Positions 25,883 to 34,689 of a stretch of 64,000 nt of DNA are shown in pieces. The notes below the pieces were generated by a model. The model was not told the DNA's origin. It saw only the letters and a program-made list of their open reading frames with translations, and did no database searches. How positions within the stretch are numbered: the first letter of the stretch is position 1; every line of letters starts with the position of its first letter. The stretch comes from Atopobiaceae bacterium. Its GTDB lineage: Bacteria > Actinomycetota > Coriobacteriia > Coriobacteriales > Atopobiaceae. The stretch spans positions 1-64,000 of the forward strand of contig JAKVON010000013.1 of assembly GCA_022482785.1 (NCBI GenBank), written 5' to 3'. Both the position numbers and the translations under genes were made by a program.

Positions 25883-26110
25883 ATGGAGAAGTATACGGGG
25901 ATGACCCTCAAGGACCTCGGCGACGGGCGCTGGCAGGCCAGGTTCTCGTACAAGGACGGGGGACAGGTGGAAGTGGAAGTCGCGGAACTTCCGGGCGCCG
26001 TCCGAGCGGGCGGCGAGGAGGGAGGCCGCCGCGAGGAGGGCCGAGCTCGAGGAGGAGGCGGCCCGGGAGGCGCTGCCACTGGGGATGGCGTGTGTACAGT
26101 CAAGAGCAAG
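25883..26110 (+). pseudogene. Tyrosine integrase N-terminal remnant
   Basis: From ATG 25883 the frame reads MEKYTGMTLKDLGDGRWQAR, FSYKDGG, then shifts near 25965; the other frame continues with RNFRAPSERAARREAAARRAELEEE. Together this matches the arm-binding N-terminus of tyrosine integrases (G.W.A.....DG......GF.TK.EA..W). The rest of the gene is lost at the junction with the IS21-family element at about 26110. Its location beside phased repeats and a tRNA core agrees with an integrase. Confidence 0.6.
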
Positions 26111-26169
26111 TCGACAATTTCCGCATCAGGTTTTCGGCAGATTCCGCACGAGCAGCGGGACCCCTCCCC

Positions 26170-26922
26170 TTATTCCGACTTACCAAGCGTCAGTGCCGTG
26201 TCCATGCGGTGACTGGTGCCGTTGAACTCCACGAGCCTGCCGTGATGCACGATCCTGTCGATGAGGGCGGCGGCGAGCTTGTCGTCGCCGAACACCGTTC
26301 CCCAACGGCTGAACTCGATGCCGGTCGTGACCACCAGGCTCCTTCGCTCGTAGCAGCCCGACATCGCCTGGAAGAGCAGCCGCGCCCCCTCCACGTCGAG
26401 GGGCACGTAGCCGAGCTCGTCAGCTATCAGCAGGTCCGCCCTGGACAGGTCGGCGAGCAGCGCCTCCAGCCGATGCTCCCTGCCTGCCCTCGTCAGCGCC
26501 ATGACCAGCTCCGCCGCCGTGAAGAACATCGCCCCCATGCCACGCTCCACGCACGCCGACCCGATCGCGACGGCCAGGCGGGTCTTGCCCCTGCCGGTCT
26601 TGCCATGGAACACGAAGTCCTGCGCCTCCGCCACGAGGGCAAGCGGCATGAGACCCTCCGCCCCGTAGCCATCCGGGAAGGCGACCTGCGAGAAGTCATA
26701 ACCCTCGAACGTCTTGACGGCAGGCAACCTCGCCTTCCCGGGCAGTCGCTCCCTCTTGCGCCGTGAGCGGACGGCGGGCTCGTCCTCGATCATTCCCGCC
26801 GCCGCCCTGACCTGGCCGGCCGAGGCGCTCTCGCAGAAACGCCCTGTGGTCTCGTTCGAGAAGTACGTCGACCTGGCGAGCGCCTCGAACCCGTCCATCT
26901 CCGTACTCTTCACATAGGCCAT
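26170..26922 (-). CDS. istB: IstB-like ATP-binding protein of IS21
   Basis: The 250-residue AAA+ helper has Walker A in VFHGKTGRGKTRLAVAIG, Walker B in DLLIADELGYVPLD, and the VVTTGIEFSRWGTVFGDDKLAAALIDRIVHHG sensor region typical of IstB. ATG 26922 (MAYVKSTEMDG) is 5 nt after the istA stop. The frame is intact. The longer upstream frame is a shadow over istA. Confidence 0.9.
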   Translation of the reverse strand: MAYVKSTEMDGFEALARSTYFSNETTGRFCESASAGQVRAAAGMIEDEPAVRSRRKRERLPGKARLPAVKTFEGYDFSQVAFPDGYGAEGLMPLALVAEAQDFVFHGKTGRGKTRLAVAIGSACVERGMGAMFFTAAELVMALTRAGREHRLEALLADLSRADLLIADELGYVPLDVEGARLLFQAMSGCYERRSLVVTTGIEFSRWGTVFGDDKLAAALIDRIVHHGRLVEFNGTSHRMDTALTLGKSE

Positions 26923-26927
26923 GCCCC

Positions 26928-28322
26928 TCACCTGCCGATCCCGGTGGCGGCATCGCAGGCGGAAAGATCGGTCTCCTCGTCGTACCCGGCCGGGTCGGAG
27001 GAGAGCCCCGCCGAGGCGGCCGCCCATCCCGATCCCGCGCGCTCGTCGCGCATCGCCCTCAGCTCCGCCCTGAGCCCCGTGCGGTCGAGCGAGTCCATGT
27101 GTTCCCCCGGGCCGTCGGAGACGGCCGCCCTCACCGCTAGTTCGACCATGCCCCTGGTCTCGCGCCCAGCAGCCTGAGCTGCGACGACGGGTCGGAGTCG
27201 TCCGTCGGGGCGGTGCCGCGGGGGCGCGCATGCCCGCAGGCGAGCGCGCCCGCCCGGTCGTAGACGGCCACCCCCGTCGCCGAGGGGCCTACCGCGAGCT
27301 CCTGGCCGGCGAGCTCGGGAACGGTCGAGTATGAGTGCGGCCCGTCGACCCTCGCCTTGCCCTTCCCGTCGGCCTTCGCCTTCGCGTACCCGACGCAGGA
27401 GAAGGGCCTGGCGGGCAGCCCCGACATGGCGAAGCGGTCCTCGAAGAACAGCCGCGACTCCGCCTCGCCCCGCGACCAGCGCGGCTTGCCCTCGGAGAGC
27501 GCCACGCACCTCCCGAGCAGCCGCTCGTTGTATGCCGCCATGCCCCAGGTCTGCGGGACCGGCACGAAGGGGGCCCTGCGGATGGCGCCGACCCTGTTCT
27601 CCACGCTGCCCTTCTCGTTGCCGGAGCGCGGGTCGCGGAACGAGTAGGCGAAGCCGTGGTGGGCGGCGCACGCGCCGAACAGCTCCGTCGTCCCCGCCCG
27701 CTCTCCCACGCGCCTGCCGACGCCGGCGGCGTCGTCGAAGACGATCCCGGACGGCACGCCGCCGACGAACTCGAAGGCCCGCCCCGGCCCCTCGCACGCG
27801 CACCCGGCGTTCTCGCCGGGAAACGCCTGTGCGAGGCCGACGTTCGAGTGGGGGAAGGAGGGCACGAAGTAGCCCGGCCTCGTCCTCGCCCCGCGGACGC
27901 AGGAGTCCGCCTCGCCGAAGTCGGCCTGGGCCTCGACGGGCGCCCAGACATGGTCGAGGAACGCGTCCCCCCCCCTTGCGGCGCGACTCCCTCGCCGACC
28001 TGACGTACCTGCATACGGTGGCCTCGGAGGCGTCGGCGCCCTCCTCCTCGCACAGGCGCTGCCATATCCTCCTGGCCGTGTGGCGCTGCTTCCTCCGGTT
28101 CGCCGTGTCCTCCTCGATCCGCAGGCCGATCAGCGGCTCGTGGGGGTCGAGCCTGGAGGAGCGCGTCGGCACCGCGACGGGCGGCTCCGGGGAGAAGTCG
28201 TCCTTCCTGAGGTACTTGTAAACGGTGCCGCGCGAAACGCCCGCGGCCCGTGCAATGGAGGAGACGCTCTCGCCGTCCCTCCTCGTCTGGCGCATGGAAT
28301 CGACGTCGGACATGCTGATCAT
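26928..28322 (-). pseudogene. istA: IstA-like transposase of IS21, two frameshifts
   Basis: From ATG 28322 (AGGAAG upstream) the product starts MISMSDVDSMRQTRRDGESV with an HTH (SIARAAGVSRGTVYKYLRKD). At a run of nine G on the minus strand (27967-27975) the frame leaves DAFLDHVWAPVEAQADFGEA; eight G would restore it. The DDE region then reads GYFVPSFPHSNVG, GGVPSGIVFDDAAG and FRDPRSGNEKGSVENRVG in another frame. A second shift near 27146 converts the C-terminus into a stop after GARPGAWSN while the proper end (MDSLDRTGLRAELRAMRDE) runs on in the first frame. Confidence 0.85.
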
Positions 28323-28490
28323 CGTCTTCCTGACGGATACCGAAGAACCATCAGGTTGGGCCGATCGAACGGGGTCGGCATGTTCATGCATAAGGTGTCG
28401 ATTTTCAGATGCCGAAGTTGTCGATCAGAAGGCTACTGCATACAGCAGGAATCACACCACCCTAAGCTGCGGCCTGCGCGACTTCTCCAC

Positions 28491-28962
28491 TTACTCAGAA
28501 CGATTCGTCTCAAAGACCCTCATAACGTCGGCCTCCAGCGGGTCCGGCGATTGGCGCGTCACGGGGTGGAATCGCATTTGGTAGCACGTCGACCTGGCAA
28601 CGCCCAGAATCCTGTACTGCGCTTATGTCGAATACCGGTGGGCGTTTGCCGCTATCACCGTCACTCTCGTACGAATATCAGCGCCTCCCGTCTTGGGCCA
28701 TCGACTTCCATCTCGAACTGTTTGTTCTCGCGTTCGGGTCCCATGATGCGACCCCGCTCGGGCATGCGCGTCTTGGCAGGGCTGGCGGTTCCGGACGCCT
28801 CTTAGACATCAATCCATCGTCCGAGAGTCGACTCGCCGAAGTCATACTATCTCTTGATCTCCTACCTTGGCGCCCCTTACTCATAGAGTTCCACCATCTG
28901 CCGCTTGAGCTCGTCGAGGAAGTGCTTCGGATGCTTCGAACCTGGCACATGGTTCGCGCTCC
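28491..28962 (-). pseudogene. IS3-family transposase remnant
   Basis: On the minus strand, a degraded OrfA can be read (HFLDELKRQMVELYE, stop, then YDFGESTLGRWI, then ENKQFEMEVD and EALIFVRE) with several in-frame stops, followed by the start of an OrfB-like segment YRILGVARSTCYQMRF that ends SDPLEADV-like and stops at 28491. The order matches IS3/IS150 elements. It is an old relic abutting the IS21 copy. Confidence 0.65.
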
Positions 28963-29019
28963 TCTCGGCTACTCGTGAACCTCACGAAACTGTCCAAGAA
29001 AGTGTAGCCAATCCAGGCC

Positions 29020-29205
29020 GTGTTCAGGCTGGCAGGGGGAAGCGAGTGCCATCCGTCCCAGACGGCTGACTTCGTCTGTGCCGTCGAGCTGTCGGCTATC
29101 GTGTACTCTGCCTGCGAACAGATGGCGACCGACGAGAAAGTCTTCGGCAGCGGCAGCGCGTTCAAGAGGAACTACCTCAATAAGGCGCGGAAGAGGACTC
29201 GCTGA
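29020..29205 (+). pseudogene. Possible DUF3800-like C-terminal remnant
   Basis: The frame reads CHPSQTADFVCAVELSAIVY, then EKVFGSGSAFKRNYLNKARK and stops. DUF3800 proteins end with a similar QIADF...KYE...FF....FKKNYLKPL(K) pattern. No start or upstream catalytic part is present. This is a weak call; it could be a different truncated gene. Confidence 0.3.
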
Positions 29206-29880
29206 GCGCCGTTCTGTCAAGGCGGCTTTGCAGAAATCGTTCCTCGTCCTTCAGACGCTTACTCCGTCCCGACACTAGGAAATGACGTCACGAAGTTCCC
29301 AGAGTTGCCCCGAGTTGTCATTTTGACGTTACCAGAATCGGTTGCGGTGGACTCGCTGTTCGTCCCACTCGAGCAGCCATCACGAGGCACGAGCGGCCAC
29401 GGGTAACATCTGCCCTGCTATCGAGTGGGAATAAAATTTGCACAAATCTTGCGCTGTTATTGCAATGCCCTTGGAGTGACCTAGGAGGTGCTCAGCCGCA
29501 GAGTTTTCTTGGACTCTCTATATCCCCGCTTGCGCACGCCAGACATAAATTATCCGAGACACAGTTATCTCGCTTTCGAATATTTTGCCACCGGACACCA
29601 CGGGATGTGCTATTAACAGCGAAATTGGTGCTATGTTTCTAATACAGCTCTCAAGATGTACTCCAAGGAATACACCTGTGTCCTGTTCAGAAGGTTTAGG
29701 CAGTGCGGGTATACCTAGCTAAATGAAAGGATTCGGAGCTGGCAAGAAGTCCAGCAGCAGGTATATATCTGATACTCAGAGTATATACAATCGATATTCA
29801 ATCACCCCACCACTGATGTCGCATCTGGCCGATTGGGTGATACTGAGTAATACGTTATGGCGATTAAGGGAAGGTATTTT
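29206..29880. other. AT-rich gene-free stretch before the restriction gene
   Basis: No supported gene. Composition changes sharply to AT-rich, marking the border of the acquired restriction-modification module. It includes the dyad at 29761-29788. Confidence 0.45.
29761..29788. promoter_or_regulatory. Dyad upstream of the restriction endonuclease gene
   Basis: GTATATATCTGA and TCAGAGTATATAC form a near-perfect 12-bp inverted repeat (one extra G) about 95 nt before the restriction gene. It may be an operator that delays endonuclease expression; no controller gene is visible in the window. Confidence 0.45.
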
Positions 29881-30840
29881 ATGACTGATCATTCCTCCAT
29901 TTATACATTGGGGAAGGAACCGTACGAAATCGTTCGTGCGTTTTGTCCCGATATTTGTTCCAAAATGAATGAATTCTCTATAGAGATACTCGTAACAAGA
30001 GGGGGACGAATCGGCAGCGGGATGGGTGCTCTGCTCGAAGGCCTTTGGGGCTACATGGCCAACCAATTGCTTTTTGACGAAAACGAGCACTTCTTTGACA
30101 TCGCTTGGATGCCCGATAATCAATATAACGATTTTACCATTGTTGAGAAAAATGTCTCCTGGAATCCAGACGATCGTACAGGCGAGCTATTCAGAATTGA
30201 AGCAAAGAGCATGAATAGGCAAGCTGATGAGTCCAAAGCCCATTTCGATGTTCTAAAGAAAGAACTTGGAAAAAATGACTCCCTGCTTATCCTCGTCTGG
30301 GAATGGGCAGCAATAGACAAGACTCACCGATATCCAAAGGTCATTGATTACTACTTCGGCAGGGCACTAGATGTTGTAGAACTGCGGGATACTCTGCACG
30401 TATTGCGTGGAGGTTCCTTTGTCTCTTCTTCAAACTGCCCCGATGGTTGCAATCCCGCAACATGCCCTCACGACGGTGAACCTCTTAACGCTTCGAGGAT
30501 ACGAGAGCGTCTTTCCGGTCCAGATAGTACAAAAGGTAACAAAGTAAGCTATGCTGCTAATTTCGGTGGACTAGTCAGAATGCTAAAGACGAGCAACACC
30601 TCTGCAAAAAGCGCATTCCAAAAATATCGTTCTACAGATACCCCACAAGAAGCATTTATATCCTTTATTTTTCGTAATTACCCTGACGAAGAGAAGAATC
30701 ACTATGGAATCAATCAGCTAAGAGCCGTAGCGAGGCAGCGAAATATTGATCCGGCGGGACTATCGAAAGAAGATCTTTACGATCTTCTCAAACATGACAA
30801 TCCTAATAGATGTATCGAAGAGCTTCGCTATTGCAATTAA
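29881..30840 (+). CDS. Putative restriction endonuclease
   Basis: This 319-residue protein starts at ATG 29881 (GGAAGG upstream; a longer start at 29857 is possible). It has IGSGMGALLEGLWGYMANQLL, then an acidic residue in DFTIVEKNVSW and RIEAKSMN, giving the D...ExK pattern of PD-(D/E)xK nucleases. A Cys-rich patch follows (NCPDGCNPATCPHDGE). It converges on the specificity and methylase genes with a 4-bp overlap, and all three share the AT-rich composition, so it is most likely their nuclease. The enzyme family is inferred, not recognised. Confidence 0.6.
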   Translation: MTDHSSIYTLGKEPYEIVRAFCPDICSKMNEFSIEILVTRGGRIGSGMGALLEGLWGYMANQLLFDENEHFFDIAWMPDNQYNDFTIVEKNVSWNPDDRTGELFRIEAKSMNRQADESKAHFDVLKKELGKNDSLLILVWEWAAIDKTHRYPKVIDYYFGRALDVVELRDTLHVLRGGSFVSSSNCPDGCNPATCPHDGEPLNASRIRERLSGPDSTKGNKVSYAANFGGLVRMLKTSNTSAKSAFQKYRSTDTPQEAFISFIFRNYPDEEKNHYGINQLRAVARQRNIDPAGLSKEDLYDLLKHDNPNRCIEELRYCN

Positions 30841-31502
30841 TCCAGCAGGAGATCTGAGATACTGCTGCTAGTTTCGTCAAACAACTCACCTGTTCGCTGG
30901 ACGCATTTCACGTATTCTCGCTGGCGTGATCGTACTATTTTGCATATCTGTTCCTGAACCTCTTTCGATGGAACAGGAATCGTGATTTCAAGCAAGTCAC
31001 CTACCGCTACTCGAGGAAGGGAGGCTCCTCTAATCATTGAGGAAACCCTTTCATTTATCTCCTTTAAGCGAAGGACAATAGCTATATATTCAGGATTTAC
31101 CTGATTGTTCTTGGGAGAAAGAACAATAAATTCTGTTGAGCATGAACCTTCGGGAATAGTCTCATCAACAAATAACACCTTGTTGAGAGCTGGTCGCAGT
31201 CGGCCAAAAAGGATGTCTCTCTGGCGATATGTTTTTGACCCAGTTTTCACTGATCGCCCTTCGAGTGACCGATTCGGCAAAACCAAGCCGAGATTTGGCT
31301 CAACATCTTCAAGTCCCAAGAAAGTGCTGGCTGTAGAATATTCTGGATTTTTTCGTAATCCCTTTCGCTCTTCAACCAAATCTTTTAGAGCGACCATAGC
31401 AATGCCCTCTTTGGGCTTAATCTCCCTTACTGGCACAAACGATCGGACAGCCCAGTTCGAAGCATCAAGAAAGACAGATGTTGGAACAAGATTGACATAC
31501 AT
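30837..31502 (-). CDS. Single-TRD restriction specificity subunit (HsdS-like)
   Basis: This 221-residue protein is half the size of a normal HsdS. It holds one target-recognition domain (TFLGLEDVEPNLG, SKTYRQRDILFGRLRPALNKV, STEFIVLSP) followed by one helical spacer (VQEQICKIVRSRQREYVKCVQR). Half-size subunits act as dimers and give palindromic targets. ATG 31502 lies 2 nt after the methylase stop. Confidence 0.8.
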   Translation of the reverse strand: MYVNLVPTSVFLDASNWAVRSFVPVREIKPKEGIAMVALKDLVEERKGLRKNPEYSTASTFLGLEDVEPNLGLVLPNRSLEGRSVKTGSKTYRQRDILFGRLRPALNKVLFVDETIPEGSCSTEFIVLSPKNNQVNPEYIAIVLRLKEINERVSSMIRGASLPRVAVGDLLEITIPVPSKEVQEQICKIVRSRQREYVKCVQRTGELFDETSSSISDLLLD

Positions 31503-31504
31503 TA

Positions 31505-33079
31505 TTAGTCACACCCTTCCAAGAATATCTGAAGCTCGCTCAATACTTGCTTCCAGTCTTCGTCGGTTGTACTCCTGCCTCTCGAATCATGACCAATATC
31601 ATCGATTTGGGCAGTGAAGACTTGATCAGGAAAAGAATAATCTCCAAGGGCTTTCTTTCTTGCGAACAAAATGCTTGTCTTTATGTTCGCTCCAAAAGGC
31701 ATAAACGTTGCAAGGGGCAAACCTACAAGGGCAAACACGTCGAGGTTTTCGGCAATCCAAGACCGAACGTACGCGTTAGTTTTATTTGCAAAAATGCTGT
31801 CAGGAAGAACTATTCCGAGTCGCCCACCCGGCTTTAGGAGCTGTACTGAGCGCTCCAGTCCTAATACCTCAAGAGGGACTCTTGCCCGATTTCGCATTAA
31901 ATCAAACTCGCCCAAATATGCAAAAGAGTCGGATTGAAGCACGGAACCAAATGGGGGATTTGTAATTACAATATCGTACGACTCTTCCCTTAGATTAATG
32001 TAGGCATCAAATGGAAGGAGGGCATCACAGCAGCTTACGTTAGCTGATGCTCCACAATACAATTGAAAATCAGTTGCAGCAATTCTCGCCATCCGTTCGC
32101 TTTTTTCAATGCCGTGCAAATTATTCTGCACATAATTTATTAGAGCAGTGTCGTCAATGCCCCTTTTTCGTATTTCATTGACAGCTTCTGCCAAAAAATG
32201 CCCAGAGCCAGAAAATGGATCAATTATCTCGTCGGACAACGATGGGCTAACGGCAGAAACAATAAATCGAATGACATTTAATGGAGTGAAATATTGCCCC
32301 ATGCCAGAACGCATTGCAGGGGCATATACTCTCTGAAAAGCCCTTGCCTTAATATCAATATCAGAATTCGTAAAGTTATAGTTTTCGAATAAGTGGACGA
32401 TTCGAGAAAGTGCTACAGATGAGGCCTTGATGGAATCGCTAAATATGCCAGTTTGACGGCTTGTGCTGTCACCAGAGATGCCCTTGTTGCCAAAGCTCTT
32501 TTCATTTGCCTCCCGATACAGCTTCCTAACAGAAGCAGCGAGTTCCTCGGCATTCCCATATGAAGATGCGAGAAAGCTAGCATCTTCAGCGCTTTGTCTG
32601 CTCTCGTCAAAAAGCTTTACATAGATAACTTTGCACAACTCATCAAGCGCTTCATCTGGATGCATGCCGTCAAAGTCTCTCAATATTGAATGGGCCTCAA
32701 AGAAAAGGCCTTCGGCTTTCTCGTCCAAAGTCCCCTCAAAAAGAGTTCTGTTGTTTAAGGGCTTGTAGTAAACAGGCTTCGGGATTTCTGAAAACTGGCC
32801 ATTCTTTGGCGAACGCTGATAGAACACGAGAATCTCGTTATGGTTTATTGCGAACAAACTGCAGTCATCATCTGAGGAAGTATATGCCGACCTAAAGAGT
32901 TCATCAATTGAGCAGAGGGTGCCTTCCAACGAGTAAACAACGAAAAAGACCGCCTGATTCGCTGAAAAGAAAGATAGCTTTTCCCTGTTGATTCCTACCG
33001 AATGAACCAGCTGCCGCTCTCGAGGGATGCGATACCCATATTCGTTCGAGAGGCGCTCCATCAAAGGTTCAATGTTCAT
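31505..33079 (-). CDS. N6-adenine DNA methyltransferase (HsdM-like)
   Basis: A 524-residue methylase. After a 200-residue N-terminal region it shows the helical HsdM domain, GQYFTPLNVIRFIVSAV, the SAM-binding DPFSGSGHFL and the catalytic IVITNPPFGS (NPPF), then LLKPGGRLGIVLPDSIF. ATG 33079 follows AGGAGGAAG; the frame upstream to 33505 is unsupported. With the single-TRD subunit it makes a type I-like or type II methylase. AT-rich composition points to horizontal acquisition. Confidence 0.88.
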   Translation of the reverse strand: MNIEPLMERLSNEYGYRIPRERQLVHSVGINREKLSFFSANQAVFFVVYSLEGTLCSIDELFRSAYTSSDDDCSLFAINHNEILVFYQRSPKNGQFSEIPKPVYYKPLNNRTLFEGTLDEKAEGLFFEAHSILRDFDGMHPDEALDELCKVIYVKLFDESRQSAEDASFLASSYGNAEELAASVRKLYREANEKSFGNKGISGDSTSRQTGIFSDSIKASSVALSRIVHLFENYNFTNSDIDIKARAFQRVYAPAMRSGMGQYFTPLNVIRFIVSAVSPSLSDEIIDPFSGSGHFLAEAVNEIRKRGIDDTALINYVQNNLHGIEKSERMARIAATDFQLYCGASANVSCCDALLPFDAYINLREESYDIVITNPPFGSVLQSDSFAYLGEFDLMRNRARVPLEVLGLERSVQLLKPGGRLGIVLPDSIFANKTNAYVRSWIAENLDVFALVGLPLATFMPFGANIKTSILFARKKALGDYSFPDQVFTAQIDDIGHDSRGRSTTDEDWKQVLSELQIFLEGCD

Positions 33080-33683
33080 AAACTTCCTCCTATGTTGACC
33101 TGTCACATAATATATGACAGTAGGACATAATGTATACGATTCTAGAATACTATTCAGGGGAGACACTATTGACGCAATAGAGGTATGAAATATCTTGTTG
33201 GATGTTCGCTCAACAAGATATCTGGCAGTCCTTGAGGACGGCGAGCATTCCTCGTGCGCGCTAAAGCCAATGCTGGATGCTTGCAACAACAAATGCCTGC
33301 CATTATCTGGGAGGCATCCCCGTGCTGGTACGAAGCTGTGCCAATTTGGCGCAGAACCTCGACTGCCTATCAAAGGCTCGCTACGGGAATTAGGGCGGTC
33401 CTCGAGACGAGCTGGTTGACGTGCGGCAAGAAACAAGCAGCGAGCCCATCTTAAAGACCGTTGATGCTTAGTAGATACTGGTCCCCTCGGTTTGTTTTGC
33501 TTCAATTTGATTTGAGCCTTAACGTTATCGAGAACCGAGTCGCTGACGTCACCGGGAAACGAGTGGGACCGTCAAGCCGGGTCGAGTCGCGTGCTGGCGA
33601 GGAATAACCCGGGCACCGCGAACGACGTACGCTCGTGCCAGCCGGGACCCTTCCACGAGACCCCGCCGGAGAGGAACGAGAGA
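33080..33683. other. Gene-free stretch upstream of the methylase
   Basis: It contains the methylase promoter region and operator-like dyad, then returns to GC-rich sequence. Short frames here have no support. Confidence 0.35.
33100..33120. promoter_or_regulatory. Operator-like dyad ahead of the methylase
   Basis: CTGTCA and TGACAG are separated by 9 AT-rich nt, about 20 nt before the methylase ATG, overlapping its likely -10 region. It fits autoregulation by the methylase or a controller. Confidence 0.4.
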
Positions 33684-33866
33684 ATGACGATGCCCATGTC
33701 CACGCAGGAGGATGGCAGGGCGATACACGCACAGGGCGAATCCGGGAGGAACATCCCGAGGCTGCTCGGGACCGGCAGGAACACGGTTACGCGGCTTGGA
33801 TCGAGGATGACGTCGATGACTCAGTTTTGCTTGACTCAACATACAAGATGGGTGAGACCACGCTGA
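33684..33866 (+). pseudogene. Transposase N-terminal remnant (IstA-like HTH)
   Basis: The frame encodes MPMSTQEDGRAIHAQGESGR and then NIPRLLGTGRNTVTRL, the resolvase-type HTH at the start of IS21-family transposases. It then runs into unrelated sequence and stops, with no catalytic domain. It is a short fragment of a second IS21-type element. Confidence 0.45.
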
Positions 33867-34026
33867 CGTCGGGCGTAGCCGCTCACTCCGAGGACAGGTT
33901 AGGAGCTATGGGCGGCATCATGGTCCCCTGCCCTGTAGAGACAAGACATGACGACGGATCGGAGCGCTTGTCTACCACTCGTCTAGTATTCGACTAGTTA
34001 GACAAGTTGCCCTATCGCCATCTGCC
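33867..34026. other. Short gene-free stretch
   Basis: Nothing recognisable; it contains an interrupted dyad around CGTCTAGTATTCGACTAG near 33975-33995, where CTAGT/ACTAG arms are visible. Confidence 0.25.
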
Positions 34027-34254
34027 CTACTTGCTTGCGAGGCGGTAGCGCTGCTTTGTGCTGCCAGCGGGTTCTGTCGTTTCAAGCGTGCCATCCGCGA
34101 CCATCTCGTTTATGTGCTTGATCACGGTCGCCTTCGATTTGTCCGTTCCACCGACCACCTTGCGGGCGCTGACCGAACCCCGCTCTTCGAGCATCGAGAG
34201 GACCGTGGCCTCAACCGTCGCCCTCGTCGGGCGCCCTTGCTCCGTGCGACTCAT
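34027..34254 (-). CDS. Small winged-helix DNA-binding protein
   Basis: From ATG 34254 a 75-residue protein is encoded that is entirely a winged helix: EATVLSMLEERGSVSARKVV, KATVIKHINEMVADGTLETT and KQRYRLA. The pattern is like the C-terminal winged helix of AlbA_2/RecG-like ATP-binding proteins, so it may be a surviving C-terminal fragment rather than a complete regulator. It is divergent from the precursor gene at 34454 and could regulate it. Confidence 0.5.
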   Translation of the reverse strand: MSRTEQGRPTRATVEATVLSMLEERGSVSARKVVGGTDKSKATVIKHINEMVADGTLETTEPAGSTKQRYRLASK

Positions 34255-34404
34255 CCTGCGTTTCTCAAATAGTATGGAGAACGTTCCGATTGTGTCCCTT
34301 GGCGCTGGCGGTGGCATGAGCGCCAGGCTGATTGTCAGGACAAGCGCAACGGTGCCACCCCCGGCGCGCTTCATACTCGGATGCCGACGCTCCCATTGCC
34401 CCGC

Positions 34405-34437
34405 CGCAGACGAGGTGGTACAACCGCCTCGTCTGCG
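34405..34437 (+). promoter_or_regulatory. Hairpin in the 5' leader of the first precursor gene
   Basis: Perfect 11-bp arms CGCAGACGAGG and CCTCGTCTGCG enclose TGGTACAACCG and end 4 nt before AAGGAGG. The loop holds the GGTACAA motif conserved upstream of other precursor genes, so the hairpin may overlay a promoter or control translation. Confidence 0.5.
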
Positions 34438-34453
34438 AACAAGGAGGCATGCC

Positions 34454-34689
34454 ATGGACAAGCGCGAGAGGGCCGCGGAGCTGCTCTCCGCCCCCACGCT
34501 CTCGGCGAGGCTCTCGGGGTGCGCCGGTGCCGGCGCCGTTAGGGCCCTCGCTGCCGAGTGCGGCCTGGGGCTGACGGACGACGAGGCGGAACGGGCCTTC
34601 GACTCCATCGGCGAGGGCGAGCTGCAGAGGGACGAGCTGGACGCCGTCTCGGGAGGCGGCGTGGGCTGTGTTTTGTCAACAGCAACTGA
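34454..34689 (+). pseudogene. Nif11-like precursor peptide 1, tail interrupted by IS3
   Basis: ATG 34454 follows AAGGAGG. The leader MDKRERAAELLSAPTLSARL continues through GCAGAGAVRALAAECGL to GELQRDELDAVSGG, the same leader as the five genes downstream. The tail after Gly-Gly reads GVGCVLSTATE and then runs into the inserted IS3 element, so the native C-terminus is lost. It is the most divergent leader of the cluster. Confidence 0.7.

Larger units (their letters stand above)
26111..28424. mobile_element. IS21-family insertion sequence (decayed)
   Basis: It contains istA and istB on the minus strand. Inverted ends: TCGACAATTTCCGCATCAGG at 26111 and, on the minus strand near 28424, TCGACAACTTCGGCATCTGA. 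Exact outer boundaries are uncertain by some bases. istA carries two frameshifts, so the copy is probably inactive. It interrupts the integrase remnant. Confidence 0.8.
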
